NCBI GenBank assembly: GCA_009778235.1
Contig: WRKE01000247.1
Span: 1-8,880 of the forward strand
Source: Pseudomonadota bacterium
GTDB lineage: Bacteria; Desulfobacterota; Desulfobulbia; Desulfobulbales; Desulfobulbaceae
Direction of reading: 5' to 3'
DNA length: 8,880 nucleotides
The notes under the pieces were generated by a model. That model was not told the origin of the DNA. It saw nothing but the letters and a program-made list of their open reading frames with translations, and searched no databases. Of the stretch, positions 7,898-8,880 are shown piece after piece; position 1 is the stretch's first letter, and the number at the start of each line of letters is the position of its first letter. Position numbers and translations under genes: made by a program.

Positions 7898-8880
7898 TTA
7901 GCCTTTTACAGCGGCGGCGAGCGGGGCTTTGAAAACTTTTATGAAGTTTGCGAGGTTGTCCGCAAGGAACGAAACAATTGCATCCCAGTTCTCCTCGTCA
8001 GTCAAACCATAGTCCTGAAAACGAACGCACACTCCACATGTTTTTTGTTCGGGGAGTTCCAGCCAGTCGAGTTCTCTTCCAAGCGCTCTCTCAATCTCGT
8101 CCTTTTGATTTTCTAGTTCACGAAATATACTTTTGTTTTTGTCTTTATCGGCTGTAGCGATCCATAGATACACCCGCGCATCGTGCATTCTAATAACTGG
8201 AAGAAATGAGATGCCACTGTGACCGCTCGCGCCATTAATCGAATTATTCTTTGAGGGAGAAACATTATTAAATGCACCTGTTTTGTCACGTAAAGACGGC
8301 AGGGCTTTTTCCCAAAAACGATAGCGTAATTTGTAACGCGATGCTTCTTCCTCTTTTTCTTCCTCTTTTTCTTCCTTTTTTTTAGCTGTCAGGCGGATCT
8401 GGTAATCGCCAATATCCTGTATCGGCAGAATTTGTTCTGCGTCGAGATACAGCTTGTCTCCATCCAAATACGGAGTGACCTTGACACAGGTAATATCAAT
8501 GTCGTGGTCTCGTAACCATAGCACGGTCGAGGTGACTTCCTTGCGAAAATTCGCTGCAACAAATATAATTCTCTGGTCGCCGCCCGGAGAATTCAGCTTG
8601 ATGCTCTCGTAATCTTGTTCATCGTAAAATTCAGCGATTTTTTCCGAAGCGATGCCCTTTGCACCAAGATACTGTTGAAAAATTTCACAAATCTCACTCT
8701 TTTTTAATGTGGCGCAGTATGAAACGTATTTGAGAGCCTGCCAAACAACGTCTTTCCCTGAATCATCAAGTTTATTTTCAATAATAACGAGCAGAAGTGG
8801 CCTCACCTGTTTGGACAAGTGGTAGGGATTTATTAAGTGGAATCTCTGCCAGTAGTTAGGCTGCCAGTTCAACCGCCGGC
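7898..8880 (-). CDS. DUF4268 protein with PD-(D/E)XK-like nuclease half, probably 5'-truncated
   Basis: The reading frame is open to the right edge; a TTG at 8870-8872 is the earliest possible start visible but has no clear ribosome binding site. Numbering from that TTG, LLLVIIENKLDDSGKDVVWQ (26-45) carries the Glu-x-Lys of a PD-(D/E)XK nuclease and the downstream Gln. Residues 100-150 (IIFVAANF, WLRDHDIDITCVKVTPYLDG) continue that fold. After a Lys/Glu-rich linker (about 164-177), residues 180-315 resemble DUF4268: YRFWEKALPSL, then SPSKNNSI, YLWIAT, NKSIFRELENQKDEIERALG. The Asp-bearing strand and N-terminal domain expected before ENK are absent and replaced by sequence of unrelated character. 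GC content is lower than in the genes to the left, which suggests transfer. Relatives occur near restriction and defence genes; the function is unproven. Confidence 0.7.
   Translation of the reverse strand, partial: RRLNWQPNYWQRFHLINPYHLSKQVRPLLLVIIENKLDDSGKDVVWQALKYVSYCATLKKSEICEIFQQYLGAKGIASEKIAEFYDEQDYESIKLNSPGGDQRIIFVAANFRKEVTSTVLWLRDHDIDITCVKVTPYLDGDKLYLDAEQILPIQDIGDYQIRLTAKKKEEKEEEKEEEASRYKLRYRFWEKALPSLRDKTGAFNNVSPSKNNSINGASGHSGISFLPVIRMHDARVYLWIATADKDKNKSIFRELENQKDEIERALGRELDWLELPEQKTCGVCVRFQDYGLTDEENWDAIVSFLADNLANFIKVFKAPLAAAVKG
8347..8382. repeat. 12-bp tandem repeat coding for a Lys/Glu linker
   Basis: CTTCCTCTTTTT occurs at 8347-8358 and 8359-8370, with a third copy at 8371-8382 that has one C-to-T change. 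On the - strand each unit encodes Lys-Glu-Glu-Glu. The change in the third copy helps make an eight-base T run (8376-8383). It forms the linker between the nuclease-like half and the DUF4268 half. Confidence 0.8.
8795..8868. repeat. Cluster of short direct repeats, possible mobile-element end
   Basis: AAGTGG occurs three times (8795-8800, 8817-8822, 8835-8840) and CTGCCAGT twice (8846-8853, 8861-8868). Spaced short repeats of this kind are typical of transposase binding sites at insertion-sequence ends, for example in the IS21 family. The cluster begins exactly where the recognisable coding sequence of the DUF4268 protein stops. No transposase is visible inside the window, so the assignment is inference. 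Confidence 0.35.

Overview
The window looks like chromosomal DNA of a GC-rich Gram-negative bacterium. The outer-membrane autotransporter, the hisS-aspS pair, the pcnB-type poly(A) polymerase and the cysteine-rich nitronate monooxygenase-like protein together suggest a sulfate-reducing deltaproteobacterium (Desulfobulbaceae-like). That placement is inference from protein character only.

Layout. (1) Positions 1-1594, + strand: the 3' part of an autotransporter gene, with the end of a ~30-residue repeat passenger, a helical linker and the C-terminal beta-barrel ending in Phe. A strong GC-rich hairpin at 1617-1660 separates it from the convergent aspS. (2) Positions 1708-4891, - strand: hisS followed by aspS, two class II aminoacyl-tRNA synthetases in a likely operon. 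hisS starts at a TTG codon supported by a GGAG ribosome binding site. (3) Positions 4892-5184: a divergent regulatory gap with candidate sigma70 promoters in both directions and a hairpin in the hisS leader. (4) Positions 5185-7872, + strand: a flavin-dependent nitronate monooxygenase-like gene, pcnB, and the first 78 codons of an endonuclease/exonuclease/phosphatase (EEP) family gene, closely spaced and probably cotranscribed. (5) Positions 7873-8880: DNA of visibly lower GC, holding a DUF4268-type protein on the - strand with a PD-(D/E)XK-like N-terminal half, open to the right edge.

The main point of interest is the right end. The EEP gene stops abruptly after its N-terminal quarter, exactly where a 15-bp palindrome sits and base composition changes. 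The neighbouring DUF4268 gene has lost the usual N-terminal part of its nuclease fold. In its place is a stretch with short direct repeats that resembles the end of a mobile element. Both genes flanking 7898 therefore look damaged by recombination, and the window probably ends at the edge of a genomic island or insertion. Positions 1-7619 otherwise hold well-conserved housekeeping or envelope genes. I found no tRNA, rRNA, CRISPR array or complete transposase.
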